Source: Lepidostoma basale
Lineage: Eukaryota > Arthropoda > Insecta > Trichoptera > Lepidostomatidae
DNA length: 64,000 bases
NCBI GenBank assembly: GCA_022606425.2
Contig: JAHDVF020000075.1
Location: 558,001 to 622,000, forward strand
Direction: 5' to 3'
This document shows positions 10,735 through 19,930 of the stretch, piece by piece. The notes under the pieces were generated by a model. The model was not told the origin of the DNA and did not search any database. It saw only the letters and a list, made by a program, of their open reading frames with translations. The first letter of the stretch is position 1. Every line of letters starts with the position of its first letter. Both the position numbers and the translations under genes were made by a program.

Positions 10735-10905
10735 TTGATTCTTGTGACATGTGATAGCTAATCTGTTGCCATTTTATTGCCTCATGAATTTTACACAAGA
10801 CAAAAGACAGTGTGATGATCACACTGCCATCACCGGGGAATTAACCCGGGACCTTCGTGATGGCAGTCAAAACTCTTACCACTCTTCTGCGAAAGTTGTA
10901 AATCA
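10735..10905 (-). repeat. tRNA-derived SINE (S family), minus strand
   Basis: In minus orientation it reads gcagaagagtggtaagagt, gccatcacgaaggtcccggg, then the shared body (gtgtgatcatcacactgtctt, gaattcat, ggcaacagattagct, atcacatgtcac). The B-box region is altered (GGGTTAATTCCCC). Confidence 0.65.
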
Positions 10906-10914
10906 AATAATTTT

Positions 10915-11115
10915 TTTACAATTTTTTATGAATTTAAACACTGTTTTTTCCTCTTTTGAGTTTATTTTTCTCGACATGTTTCGAAGGCTTACACCTTCAT
11001 CATCGGGAAAACGAAACATGTCGAGAAAAATAAACTCAAATGTGGAAAAAAAACAGTGTTTTTATTCATAAAAATTCATCATTATGGAATTCCGCAGTGT
11101 TAACGCCTTAAGTTT
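10915..11115. repeat. PLE-like foldback
   Basis: Arms AAACACTGTTTTTTCC...CTCGACATGTTTCG (10937-10984) and CGAAACATGTCGAG...AAACAGTGTTT (11012-11061) are inverted. The left arm carries CCTTCATCATC (minus-strand GATGATGAAGG) and the right arm is followed by the extension GGAATTCCGCAGTGTTAACG. Confidence 0.65.
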
Positions 11116-11514
11116 ATCTAAAAAATATTTATTAATTGTGTGGTAAGCCTTTTTTCGGAAGTTATTCAAAGCAATCTGTCGTCGTGCTCGCAGTTGCCGG
11201 CAGCTTGTCTGAAACGTAATAAATAATACGAGACTGCACCTGTCTCGTATTTTAAAATAAATTTCTGAACTTCTATTCGTCTCGCTTTGTTTTACGTGGC
11301 GCACTGTGTTTGATCTGTTTAAAGGCTCGACATCAGATGGCGCCATAGTATATTCCATACCTTTGCGTGACACTTATGCAGATAAAATAGTAATAGAAAT
11401 AATGTAAATAGCATTGAAATTCCGTCAAAAGACAATAAAGCAGTTTTAATCATCACGAATGTTTTCATTTTACTAAAAAACAGAAAAACACATCGTATTT
11501 CCTCAAAACTTTCT

Positions 11515-11570
11515 TTTTATTTTTACAAACATATTTCGGTTGTGAGATAACCTTCATCAATTCAAGATTT
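11515..11570 (-). repeat. PLE-like motif block (second family)
   Basis: On the minus strand: TTGATGAAGGTTATCTCACA then ACCGAAATATGTTTG. GGTT/AACC forms the stem ahead of GAAA. The same family recurs at 44236. Confidence 0.45.
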
Positions 11571-11689
11571 AAGATAATCCAAATATTTGACTAAAATCTT
11601 TTGATGAAAGTTCATTTCAAATAATAATTAAATGAAAAGATAATAAAAACAAAAAATATATATACAAAATTTATTTATTTGTGCTTCCA

Positions 11690-11930
11690 CATGTGTTTTT
11701 GTTTGACCGGTTTCGGCAGCTTGCTTCCATCTTCTGGTCTTGAAAAGAAAAGTTGTATTAATTTTTTTTTGTTTTCATTATTTAAAAAGAACATCTACCA
11801 AGAAACTTTAATTAAAAACATTTATTATTTAAATGAAAAGATTTCAAAACTACTTCCATTCTTATCTTTATTTTTAAAGTGATCCGTTTCGTCAGGCTTG
11901 CTAGCATCAATAGACTGGATAGGATTTATT
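11690..11930 (-). repeat. PLE-like motif blocks with GAAACCGGTC
   Basis: Minus strand at 11697-11740: CCAGAAGATGGAAGCAAGCT then GCCGAAACCGGTC. A decayed relative lies at 11884-11925 (GCTAGCAAGCCTGACGAAAC then GGATC). ACCGGT replaces ACATGT as the palindrome after GAA. Confidence 0.5.
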
Positions 11931-12054
11931 TATTATAAATGAATTATTATGTAATAACAGTGTTCTAATAATAAGCTAAGCTGAAGTGTTGAAGTATGAT
12001 AGTTTTTCCATCAAAACAAGAAATATCTCAAATTATTCAAGTAAACATAAACTA

Positions 12055-12292
12055 ACAAACTAACCATCACGCCGTTTCCTTAAAGGTTAGGCATAAAGAA
12101 TCGACCGCCACACCGTTCTTTCCTGGCATGCTTCTCTCGATTCCTCAAAATTCATACATCGCGTCATGCACTCGCGTCCATTTCTCAGATACTTCAAGTG
12201 TCCGACATTTAATATATGATGATTTGATAGAGCCACGTTTGCTCGGTCTTTTTCTTTTTCTAATTTTGTTTACGTCGTTAACATATCATATT
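12055..12292 (-). mobile_element. RTE-A fragment
   Basis: The (AACT)n-like tail and CATCACGCCGTTTCC are followed by decayed minus-strand RTE-A coding sequence as far as the VNxxxN region (tttacgtcgttaacatatc). Confidence 0.65.
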
Positions 12293-12364
12293 TAATTTTG
12301 TTATGTCTATTAATGAAATAAACTGATTTGATTAGATTTGACATCAAACAATACATCTAAATAT

Positions 12365-12626
12365 TATTGATTGTCAGAATTTAGAACAGTGTTATGATAT
12401 CATAATTTTTATTATTATTTTTTTCCGTGTCAGGACAGCTGTTTCATCAACCGATGTTGGCATCATCAGGTGTTACAAATAACTATTTTTAACACCTGAT
12501 GATTACAACATCGGTTGGCGAAACAGCTGTCGCGACACTCAAAAAGTGAATAGTAAAAATTGTGATATCATTATTGTGATATAAATTTTAACAATTAATA
12601 GTATTGAAGTATCGTAGTGTTTTGAA
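12365..12626. repeat. PLE-like foldback with the best hammerhead-like motif
   Basis: The minus-strand arm (12433-12474) and plus-strand arm (12496-12537) are inverted around a short centre. The plus arm reads CTGATGATTACAACATCGGT then TGGCGAAACAGCTGTC. CTGATGA, a stem-loop, GAAA, a palindrome and GUC occur in the order of a hammerhead core. The right flank is the family's extension, aattaatagtattgaagtatcgtagtgttttg. Confidence 0.6.
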
Positions 12627-12895
12627 CGACCTTTGTGGCCGCGTGGTAAGTGCATTGACTGCCACCCCGAAGGTTCCGGGTTCGATTCCCGGCGAGGGCA
12701 GTGTGATTATCACACTGTCTTTGGTCTGGTGTAGAATTTACGTGACAATAAAATGGCGATAGATTAGCTACCTATCACATGTCACGAGAATCACTATAAT
12801 AGCTATAATACCCTTTACATCGATTTGGCTCATGCTGTCATGATGTAAAGAGAGAAGATTCAACAAAATAATAATAATAATCATATTAAAATTAT
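12627..12895 (+). repeat. tRNA-derived SINE (S family), well preserved
   Basis: The tRNA-like head runs from cgacctttgtggccgcgtggtaag (A-box region) to GGTTCGATTCCCGGC (B box from 12679). The body contains gtgtgattatcacactgtctt, a short hairpin, then acaataaaatggcgatagattagctac. The tail is aacaaaataataataataat. The head resembles a tRNA but extends into a long unrelated body, so this is a SINE and not a tRNA gene. Confidence 0.8.
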
Positions 12896-13135
12896 TAATT
12901 GTCAGAATTAAAAGTGTTGTGATATCATAATTTTTACTATTCACTTTTTCCGTGTCGGGACAGTTGTTACTTCAACCGATTTTGGCATCATCAGGTGTTA
13001 CAAACAACTATTTTTAACACCTGATGATGCCAACAGCGGTTGGCGAAATAGCTGTCGCGACACTTAAAAAGTTAATAATGAAAATTGGGATATCATAATA
13101 CTGTTCAAAATTTTAACAAATAAAAAATTTAATAT
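12896..13135. repeat. PLE-like foldback
   Basis: Same family as 12365-12626. The plus arm at 13018-13062 shows CTGATGATGCCAACAGCGGT then TGGCGAAATAGCTGTCGCGA, with a clean GCCAAC/GTTGGC stem. The minus arm at 12955-13001 is its inverse. Confidence 0.6.
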
Positions 13136-13205
13136 GTATTGTTTAATATGAAATCAAGTCAAATCAGTATATTTCATCAATAGACATTACAAAATTGAGG
13201 TTTAA

Positions 13206-13287
13206 GGCATCTATATATAAACGACGTCAATAAAATTAGAAAAGAAGAAGACCGAGGAAAACGTGGTACGATCAAATCAATCAAATA
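13206..13287 (+). mobile_element. RTE-A internal scrap
   Basis: Encodes a decayed NDVNKI, then RPRKTWYDQINQI; there is no tail. Confidence 0.6.
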
Positions 13288-13920
13288 TCATTATTGTGAT
13301 ATAAATTTGAAATAACTAACTAACTTACCATCACGCCGTCTCCCCGGAGGGGTAGGCAGAAAGAATGGAACGCCACACTGTTCTGTCCTGACATACTTCT
13401 CTCGCTTCCTCTACATTCATACATCTTGTCATGCACAAACGTCGATTTTTCCGACTCCTCACGTGACCGACATTCAATATTTGATTGATTTGATCGTTCC
13501 ACGTTTTCCTCGGCCTTCCTCTATTTCTAGCTCCGTTCACGCCGTTTACATATACCTTCTTTACCATTCTGTCTTCACTCATTCTTTCCATGTGTCCAAA
13601 CCATCTTAATGACCCTTTCCTTATTTTGTTCATAACACTTTCATTCGCACCACATTCACTTCTTATACTTGCATTTATAACTCTATCATATACAGATTTG
13701 TCACACATTCGTCTTAGAGATCTCATTTCTACTGCATTTATTCTACTTTCATCCTTCTTTTGCCAGTTCCATGCTTCACTTCCATACATAAGGGTTGGCA
13801 CAAGAACATCATTGTGCACTGCCATCTGAGCTTTTTTTATATAAATTTTAACAATTAATAATGTTGAAGTATCATAGTGTTTCGGCCAAGACAATGGAAT
13901 ATATATTAAAATGTTTAAAG
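13288..13920 (+). repeat. PLE-like end extension split by an RTE-A insertion
   Basis: ATTATTGTGATATAAATTT lies left of the insertion and ATATAAATTTTAACAATTAA then taatgttgaagtatcatagtgtttcggcc lies right of it. Joined across the insert it matches the intact sequence near 12570-12620. Confidence 0.65.
13309..13838 (-). mobile_element. RTE-A copy with long open C-terminal frame, nested in PLE
   Basis: The 10-bp repeat ATATAAATTT at 13299-13308 and 13839-13848 flanks the insert. The minus-strand frame (stop at 13331) is open through SGETA, RSILSAYPS, MTRCMNVEEAREVCQD, RGRPRKTWNDQINQI, GSLRWFGHMERM, EMRSLRRMC and MAVHNDVLVPTLMYGSEAWN. The frame runs on through non-element flanking DNA to 14113, which is chance. 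This is the best-kept (TTAG)-subfamily C-terminus in the window. Confidence 0.85.
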
Positions 13921-14263
13921 GTACACGAAGGAATCTAAAGCCATGTACGAGTATGCAAACGATTTTCCAATAACGCTTCCATTGTGAGATAAATCCCTGC
14001 ATGTGTTCAACGGCTTGCGGGAATTCCGGGATAGAAATCCCTTCTCCCGCCACACAATACTTATCACGGCGCCGCGCCGGGCACAATAAGGGACACTCCT
14101 CTTCACAGGGCAATTAAGAGTCCTCTATTGTCAATACACAATATCTGAAGAGGGTAAAAGATCGTGTGAGAAATTAATCAACGACATCTGGCGGTGATTT
14201 GCTGAACCTTGCGTTATCATCTCAGGTGGCAGTTGCAGACCAGGAGTATTGTTTGTGAGTGAA

Positions 14264-14407
14264 ACTAACTAACTTACTAACCATCACGCCGTCTCCCCGA
14301 AAGGGTAGGCAGAAAGAATGGACTGTCACACTTTTACTGATGCAGCACTCCATCCTTCTCTTTTCGCCCCGCGGGAGACGCGGTGTGATGGGTTGCGGTG
14401 TGATGGG
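14264..14407 (-). mobile_element. N element with 11-bp target-site duplication
   Basis: The perfect repeat TTGTGAGTGAA at 14253-14263 and 14408-14418 brackets a 144-bp minus-strand N copy. It contains the tail, CATCACGCCGTCTCCCCGAA, ggactgtcacacttttactgatgcagcactcc, and GCGGGAGACGCGGTGTGATG. The end repeats gggttgcggtgtgat. The duplication shows that this short element moves as a unit. Confidence 0.85.
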
Positions 14408-14569
14408 TTGTGAGTGAATTTTTGTCATTTTCTTATGAATTAATCCACTAAATTTATACAATATAAAACTTCCTATTTCTAGAAGTTTTATTATATTTTA
14501 TGAGAATGAGTTTTACATTTTGTCCAAAAAACAATAAATAATTATAACAACATTTTGAATGTATACAAA

Positions 14570-14810
14570 TACTTGTAGATAATAACTGGACTTAACCCAA
14601 TGCGCGTTCCTTTCCGTTTCAAAAATTTGTCAGACGTAGTGGTCGTAAGAAGGGCGCAATGGGGAATATTGTATTACGTAAAGCGATCGCTTAACTTAAC
14701 CAATGACAGGTCATAAGTCCTGTAAATGCCTCGGCCACCATATTCTGTTTCCAAAACAATTTACATCTTCGTCTCTATTGAGTTAAAATTGATCCTTAAA
14801 AATAATTATA
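14570..14810 (-). repeat. Unclassified dispersed repeat (Rep1)
   Basis: Core blocks aaaaatttgtcagacgtagtggtcgtaagaag, aagcgatcgctta, CCAATGACAGGTCATAAGTC and catcttcgtctctattgag recur at 33965-34190 in the same order, at 44890-45090 inverted, and partly at 46980-47065. There is no ORF. Confidence 0.7.
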
Positions 14811-14902
14811 TATAAATACATATCATTACCATTATCTATAATAAAACTTCTAGAAAAGAAATGTTTTAATTCATACTTCTCATGGCTCTCTGCACAACTG
14901 GA

Positions 14903-15125
14903 AGACCTTCGTGGCCTTTGACTGACACACCGAAAGTCCTGGGTTCGATTCCCGACGAACGCAGTGTTATTGTCACAGTGTCGTTGGTCTGGTGTAGAAT
15001 TTCCTATAACGTGATTAGAATTCCCAATTAAAACTTCCTATTACATGTCATGAGAATCAAAATGATAGCTAAACCCTTACATCCATTTAGCACTAATAAT
15101 AATAATTAATAAACTAATAATAATA
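14903..15125 (+). repeat. tRNA-derived SINE (S family)
   Basis: agaccttcgtggcctttgactg, GGGTTCGATTCCCGACG, gtgttattgtcacagtgtcgttgg, then the shared body. It is decayed in the A-box region. Confidence 0.65.
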
Positions 15126-15994
15126 ATTCACAATTTATGGGCGATTTCTGAGACAATGCTATAGTTCCAAACCCATGAGTTAACACCGGCATACATATCA
15201 CATAACTAATATATGAAAGGAAAAAACAGTATTTTGACTAATGGTAAATTCAGATTTCTTGTATTCCGCGGTAAAATGCCTTAAATTCGTATAAAAAACT
15301 TGTTCAATTTCACGTAAAGAACCATATCTCTTCGGGTTTTGCGTAGGCGCTAGTTCGCTCCGCAAGAGGTTCGCTTCGTTCTTTTTATTAAATTTTGAAT
15401 CGTGTCAAACTGTTCCATTTGAAACCGTTTCCCTGCCGTTCATATTTATGTAACTACTGCGCAACCGCCTCTTCGCCTGTTATGTTTTTTTTTTTCATTT
15501 CCTCTATTATTTTTATCGATGTTGGGTAGCGAATTAGAAATATGCGAAGAGAAGGGGGTGTAAACGATTATTAGAAATTCTATCAATTCCATTGCTGCAA
15601 TAATAGGCCTCTTGAGCGGCTCTTAAAGCTCATAAAAATAATAACGACCATAACAGGCTAACGAGGCGGCTCTTGTTGTGCTAACCCTCCGCCGGTGATC
15701 TGATATGAAACATTCTCTTACCGCAGGAGCAGGATAACGATACGAGGATGCTATCGTCTTAACTACATGCCGTAGACTTTAATGTTTCCCTAACATCATA
15801 ATACTCAAACAACTAGATCTGTACGTTCCCCTCAACTACAATAGAGCATAAAGCCAATACTTATTTGATGTTCCAAATTTCACCACGGAAGTACTACATA
15901 GCTTTCCTATATTAAAAGCGTTTTTTCGGCGAGTTGGCACGCGATTTAGATCTCATTAAATGTAACAATATACAATTATGGTCTGCTTAATAGA

Positions 15995-16100
15995 AATTTA
16001 ATTATGTTTTGTGGAAATGACATTTGTTACATGTCATTTTCACAAAATATGATAAAACGTGTATGAAAAGACGTTTTCATTCGTCTTAATTATTTATTGT
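15995..16100. repeat. PLE-like foldback remnant
   Basis: gttttgtggaaatgacatttgt and acatgtcattttcacaaaat are inverted. The flank acgttttcattcgtcttaattattta is the outer arm of the 61857 family. The motif core is deleted. Confidence 0.5.
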
Positions 16101-16114
16101 GGATAATCTAATGA

Positions 16115-16340
16115 AAAAATTAACTAACTAACCATCACGGCATCTCCCGAAAGGGTAGTCAGAAAGAATGGACTGTCACACTTTAACCGATGCGGCACTC
16201 CATCCTTCTCTTTTTCACCCCGCGGAAGACGCAGTGTGATGGGTTGCGAAATTCATCGCCACCAATAGGCATCTCCCGCGCGCACTCCGATCGTAAAACA
16301 TCTACAAAATAAGTCTAAAACAAATAATATAAAATACAAT
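16115..16340 (-). mobile_element. N element, full unit with 13-bp target-site duplication
   Basis: The perfect repeat GATAATCTAATGA lies at 16102-16114 and 16341-16353. The 226-bp insert reads on the minus strand: AT-rich 5' end (ATTGTATTTTATATTATTTG), a GC-rich middle (GCGCGGGAGATGCCTATTGG), CCCATCACACTGCGTCTTCC, tgccgcatcggttaaagtgtgacagtcc, and the RTE-A-like 3' end with its tail. This is the reference copy of the family in this window. Confidence 0.85.
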
Positions 16341-16548
16341 GATAATCTAATGATATTACTGAAATCACTTGATGGAATTTCATTTTGAAAAAAATGTTGG
16401 AAAACGATGTTCTTAAATAACGTTTTCCACTTTTGTCTTTATTTTGACAGCTGTCAAATATAGCAACAAGTTATAATTAACTTTTTTCATGACTTTTCTT
16501 CAACAACTAGTATTATTAGTATTTGTTGAAATAATAATATAACTAAAT

Positions 16549-17040
16549 AATCATTACGCCATTCCGAGAGGATGGATCGCCATACTGCTCTATCTTGACA
16601 TACCTCTCGAGATCCTCTACATTCATATATCGTAAAAAGGATGCTCATATTTTTTCCGACTTCGAATGAAGCCGAGTTTTAGTAATTTATCAATTCAGCC
16701 GGCTTCCTCGGTCATCCTCAGCTGCTTTCTTCACTTATCCGTTCATCTCACTTAACGATATCAAAGATCCTTTTTAAATTTTTCTTACGATGCAATCATT
16801 TGCCTTACATTTCTGATTTATTTCGTCGTTCGGTCTACATCTTCTTCTTTTTGTCCTGTCACACGTCCGTCGTACAAGGAACCGATGCATGCTGGGTTTC
16901 GTCTCAGAGTGTGACCGATGCACTGCCATTTGCGCATGCAACCTCTTCTTTCTTCTTCTTTTTGCCTGCCATGGTCCATTGTACGGCATTTTCGTCGTTT
17001 GGTATTCTATTATAATTCGTTTTCCCGCACATTATTCTCA
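16549..17040 (-). mobile_element. RTE-A copy carrying a nested RTE-B insertion
   Basis: Decayed minus-strand RTE-A sequence (NRRACM-like, GRPRKT-like, then NDEINQKCKANDC) reaches 16834 and resumes at 16990 with the PNDE / KT.YNRI block (gtcgtttggtattctattataattcg). Confidence 0.7.
16835..16989 (-). mobile_element. RTE-B 3' end inserted in RTE-A, 14-bp target-site duplication
   Basis: TTTCGTCGTTCGGT at 16821-16834 recurs with one change (TTTCGTCGTTTGGT) at 16990-17003. The insert shows cttcttctttttgtcctgtcacac (the inverted (GAA)n tail and stop region) and agtgtgaccgatgcactgccatttgcg, matching RTE-B. It is 5'-truncated and internally shortened. Confidence 0.8.
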
Positions 17041-17880
17041 GTTATCAAATGTAATACAATAAGAAGCAAAATACAAATGAAATACTTTTTATCGTGGAAA
17101 CTCGGCACGACATGTAATTTGGCACGCAACATTTTTCTTGGTGACAGAGTAAATATAATATAATTTAAATTTTTACATTGCACAGGCTTGCTTTAGGCAC
17201 GCGCCACGCAATTTTCAATAGACGATTGTTATGTTGGTGTAGGTCCATTTGTAATGCCGGCAGATTGGAGGTTAACGTCGCCATGTCACAGGGCGTCGGC
17301 GTCGCGCCGCCCGCTTCCCTCTTCCTTCCCTCGGAACACTTTCACCTGAAAACTTCCAATAAAAATAAAGATAAAGTCCTCGTAACGGCCGCCAAGGACC
17401 ACTCACGCTGCTTTACGGCTGTTTTCTCCCGCAGATGGCACTAGCCGGTAGCCCTCCCAAGATTATTGTTGTTAGTCACACTCGAGCAAGCCAATAATAG
17501 CGGCGCTTGTGGCGAGGTGTGGGAAAAAATAATATTATAATAATTCCTCATTTCGCCTGCTTAAAGCCATTCAATATTTATAGGCGTTAAAGGTTTTCTC
17601 ACATTTATTTAGAAATTAAATACTATTTTTATATTCTTCGCGACAACTGTGTCGTTAACTTATATTTACATCATCAAAATAAAAATTGTGATACTAATTG
17701 TTATAATTTTGCAGTGTGTTAATGTTGAAGTATGTTAATGTTGAAGTATTATAGTGTTTCAACCAAAACTTTGGACTTTTTAATTAAATATCATTCAGAA
17801 ATCTTGGGTACCTTCTTATTTTTTTTTCGTTTTTTAAATAAAATTAAACACTTTCACTAAATATAAACCACTTTATTTGA

Positions 17881-17940
17881 GTAAGTAGCGCCAACCGGTT
17901 TCACTCCGTAGCGAGCTTCTTCAGAGTTATACACAAACTG
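17881..17940 (-). repeat. PLE-like motif block
   Basis: Minus strand: ACTCTGAAGAAGCTCGCTAC then GGAGTGAAACCGGTTGG. ACCGGT again forms the palindrome. Confidence 0.45.
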
Positions 17941-17964
17941 TCAGTTTCAATCATTTTCGAAATC

Positions 17965-18320
17965 AGTTTGTATCATCATCATCGGCTGTCCCTCGTGTCT
18001 GAGGAAGACTGTCCTTCACCGTTGTGGGTCCGCATGTGACTGAAGAGCCCGATCCTGGACCCACAAACTCTGAGGCTTCTGGGGCAGGGAAAGGTGCTGG
18101 TAGTGGAGCCGTCACTATCTCCCAGTGGTCTCTCTTTTCTCTTCCTCTTCTTCTCTGCAACGTCGTATCTGCACTGTGCTTCAAAGTCCTACGTGCCTTT
18201 ATGTACTGTTGTTTTCCAGCTAGGTCTGTCTTCTGCATTTTTTTTCTCAGCAATCACAATCGATGTTAGTCTTTTGTAGGTTTCCTTTAAGGAAGTCCTT
18301 GAAGCGTTTCCTTTGACCAC
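17965..18320 (-). repeat. Unidentified low-decay block with a 96-codon minus-strand frame
   Basis: The minus-strand frame 18253-17963 reads KKMQKTDLAGKQQYIKARRT and then LKHSADTTLQRRRGREKRDHWE, followed by Pro/Ala/Gly-rich sequence ending TADDDDTN. It is GC-rich and clearly unlike its AT-rich flanks, which suggests a mobile-element remnant. I do not recognise the family, and no terminal repeat or tail is visible. Confidence 0.35.
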
Positions 18321-18597
18321 CGTGTGAACATTTCAAATCAGTTTGTGTTTGTGTATAGCCCTGAGGAACATGTCAAACCACCAAATAATGGCTTCAAATC
18401 AAAACTTCATTTTCCTGACATAATCATCCACAGGATGATTGATATGGCCGATCTCCAAAACGTCAGTCATTTTATTATACTAGAATTTATGGGAATGATG
18501 TGTTTCGATGTTTCCATATTCGTAATGATTACATCAAATCAACACTCGATAATGCATTAGAAAGACGACGCACGTCATTTTCATAAACCTAAATAAA

Positions 18598-18710
18598 ACT
18601 TCGTGGCAAGTGGTAAGTGCTCCGACTGCCATACCGAAGGTGTGATTATCACTCTGTCTTTGGTATGGTGACTTTATGTGACAGTAAAATAGCGACAGAT
18701 TTGCATGCCA
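18598..18710 (+). repeat. S-family SINE with deleted B box
   Basis: cttcgtggcaagtggtaagtgctccgactgccataccgaaggt runs straight into gtgtgattatcactctgtctttgg; GGTTCGATTCCCGG is missing. Confidence 0.65.
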
Positions 18711-18719
18711 TGTTTTCAA

Positions 18720-18990
18720 ATGTGGTTGGCATTACAACGCCACGCTTGCCAGACGGGTTGGCGAGGTGTCCTTCCACGTTAGCCTATGCATCAATATTAT
18801 CCACCGAGGTTATTCACACTCGATCTCTGACATTTCACACAGTTTCCAGGGGAAACCAAAGTCGAGGAGGTGTGGATAGATACTTGGGATCAGATCAATC
18901 CTCCAGCGTAGCATGGCCATCACCACGGTGATGGCCATGCACCGCTCGAAGAGTCAATAGGATCCCCCTTACTCCCCCATGCCTTGCTTG
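18720..18990. repeat. Unidentified GC-rich block
   Basis: ccacgcttgccagacgggttggcgaggtgtcc and catggccatcaccacggtgatggccatgc (a perfect hairpin, near 18911-18939) contrast with the surrounding AT-rich DNA. It is probably a TE remnant, family unknown. Confidence 0.3.
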
Positions 18991-19020
18991 TCATGTGTAT
19001 CAATATAATAGCTAAAAAAA

Positions 19021-19345
19021 AAACTAACTAACTAACTACCCATCACGCCATCTCCCCGAAGGGGTAGGCAGAAAGAATGGACTGCCACACTTTTCTTTCC
19101 TGACATATTCCTCCCGCTTCCTCAACATTCATACATCGTGTCATGCACGCGCGTCGATTTCTCTGACTCCTCACATGGCCGACATTCAATATTTGATTTA
19201 TTTGATCGGGCCACGTTTTCCTCGGTCTTCCTCTATTTCTGGTTCCATTTACATTATTAACATATAATTTTTTTACCATTCTTTTTCATTCATTCTTTCC
19301 ATATGTCCAAACCATCTTAATGATCCTTTCATTATTTGTCTATTA
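19021..19345 (-). mobile_element. RTE-A 3' end
   Basis: (AACT)n tail, then a minus-strand frame with SAYPFGE, CMTRCMNVEEAGGICQ, VRSQRNRRA and GRPRKTWPDQINQILN (stop at 19043), ending at the SLRWFGHMERM block. It abuts an S-family scrap on its right. Confidence 0.8.
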
Positions 19346-19445
19346 TAATGTTTTTGGTATGGTATAGAATTCACGTGACAGTAATAAAGCGATAGATTTG
19401 CTACCTATCACATGTCATTAGAATCAATACAATATCTTAAAAAAG
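19346..19445 (+). repeat. S-family SINE body fragment
   Basis: Only the 3' body remains: tttggtatggtatagaattcacgtgacag, agcgatagatttgctacctatcacatgtc. Confidence 0.6.
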
Positions 19446-19494
19446 GTATGGAGTAATTCTGTGGTATAAAAAATGTATTTTTTTATTAAATTAA

Positions 19495-19580
19495 TACTTA
19501 TATGAAAAACACGTTTTCATTAGTATTAGATATTTGATATGGAGTCTTACATCATTATTCAAGAAACAATGTATATATTT
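19495..19580 (+). repeat. PLE-like end extension
   Basis: aaacacgttttcattagtatt and ggagtcttacatcattattcaagaaacaatg match the outer end of the 57373 and 61857 foldbacks. Confidence 0.5.
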
Positions 19581-19930
19581 TGCTGGATATAGAATTTCTA
19601 AAATAATTATAATAATGACAAAAGTAAGAATTTCCTATCTCGTATTTAAGGGCTATATATAGAGCCGCGGTACAGCGGTACAGCCGTACAGCCGGCGACA
19701 CATATTTCCAGCCTAAAGTGGGATGAAAGCAAATCGTGAACTATTCAAACAGCTTGCGGTAAGTTGCCGGGATAAATTATAATAGTTGAACATGTCGCCC
19801 CGCCGGGGGGCGCAGGTGGGGGCCAATAATGAAGTTTAATCAATTATTACGAGTGCCCCCCTACACCAGCGGAAGGCGAAAGGAAAGCCTGACGCGAAAA
19901 AATGGAAAACCGAAAGTCTACAAGAAAGCT

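Noticed and set aside
12627..12700. Functional tRNA gene
   Set aside because: The tRNA-like head lacks a paired acceptor stem and continues into a body repeated at many loci, so it is a SINE.
13331..14113. 260-codon minus-strand frame as a host gene
   Set aside because: The C-terminal two thirds are RTE-A and bounded by a target duplication at 13839; the N-terminal part is unrelated flank joined by chance.
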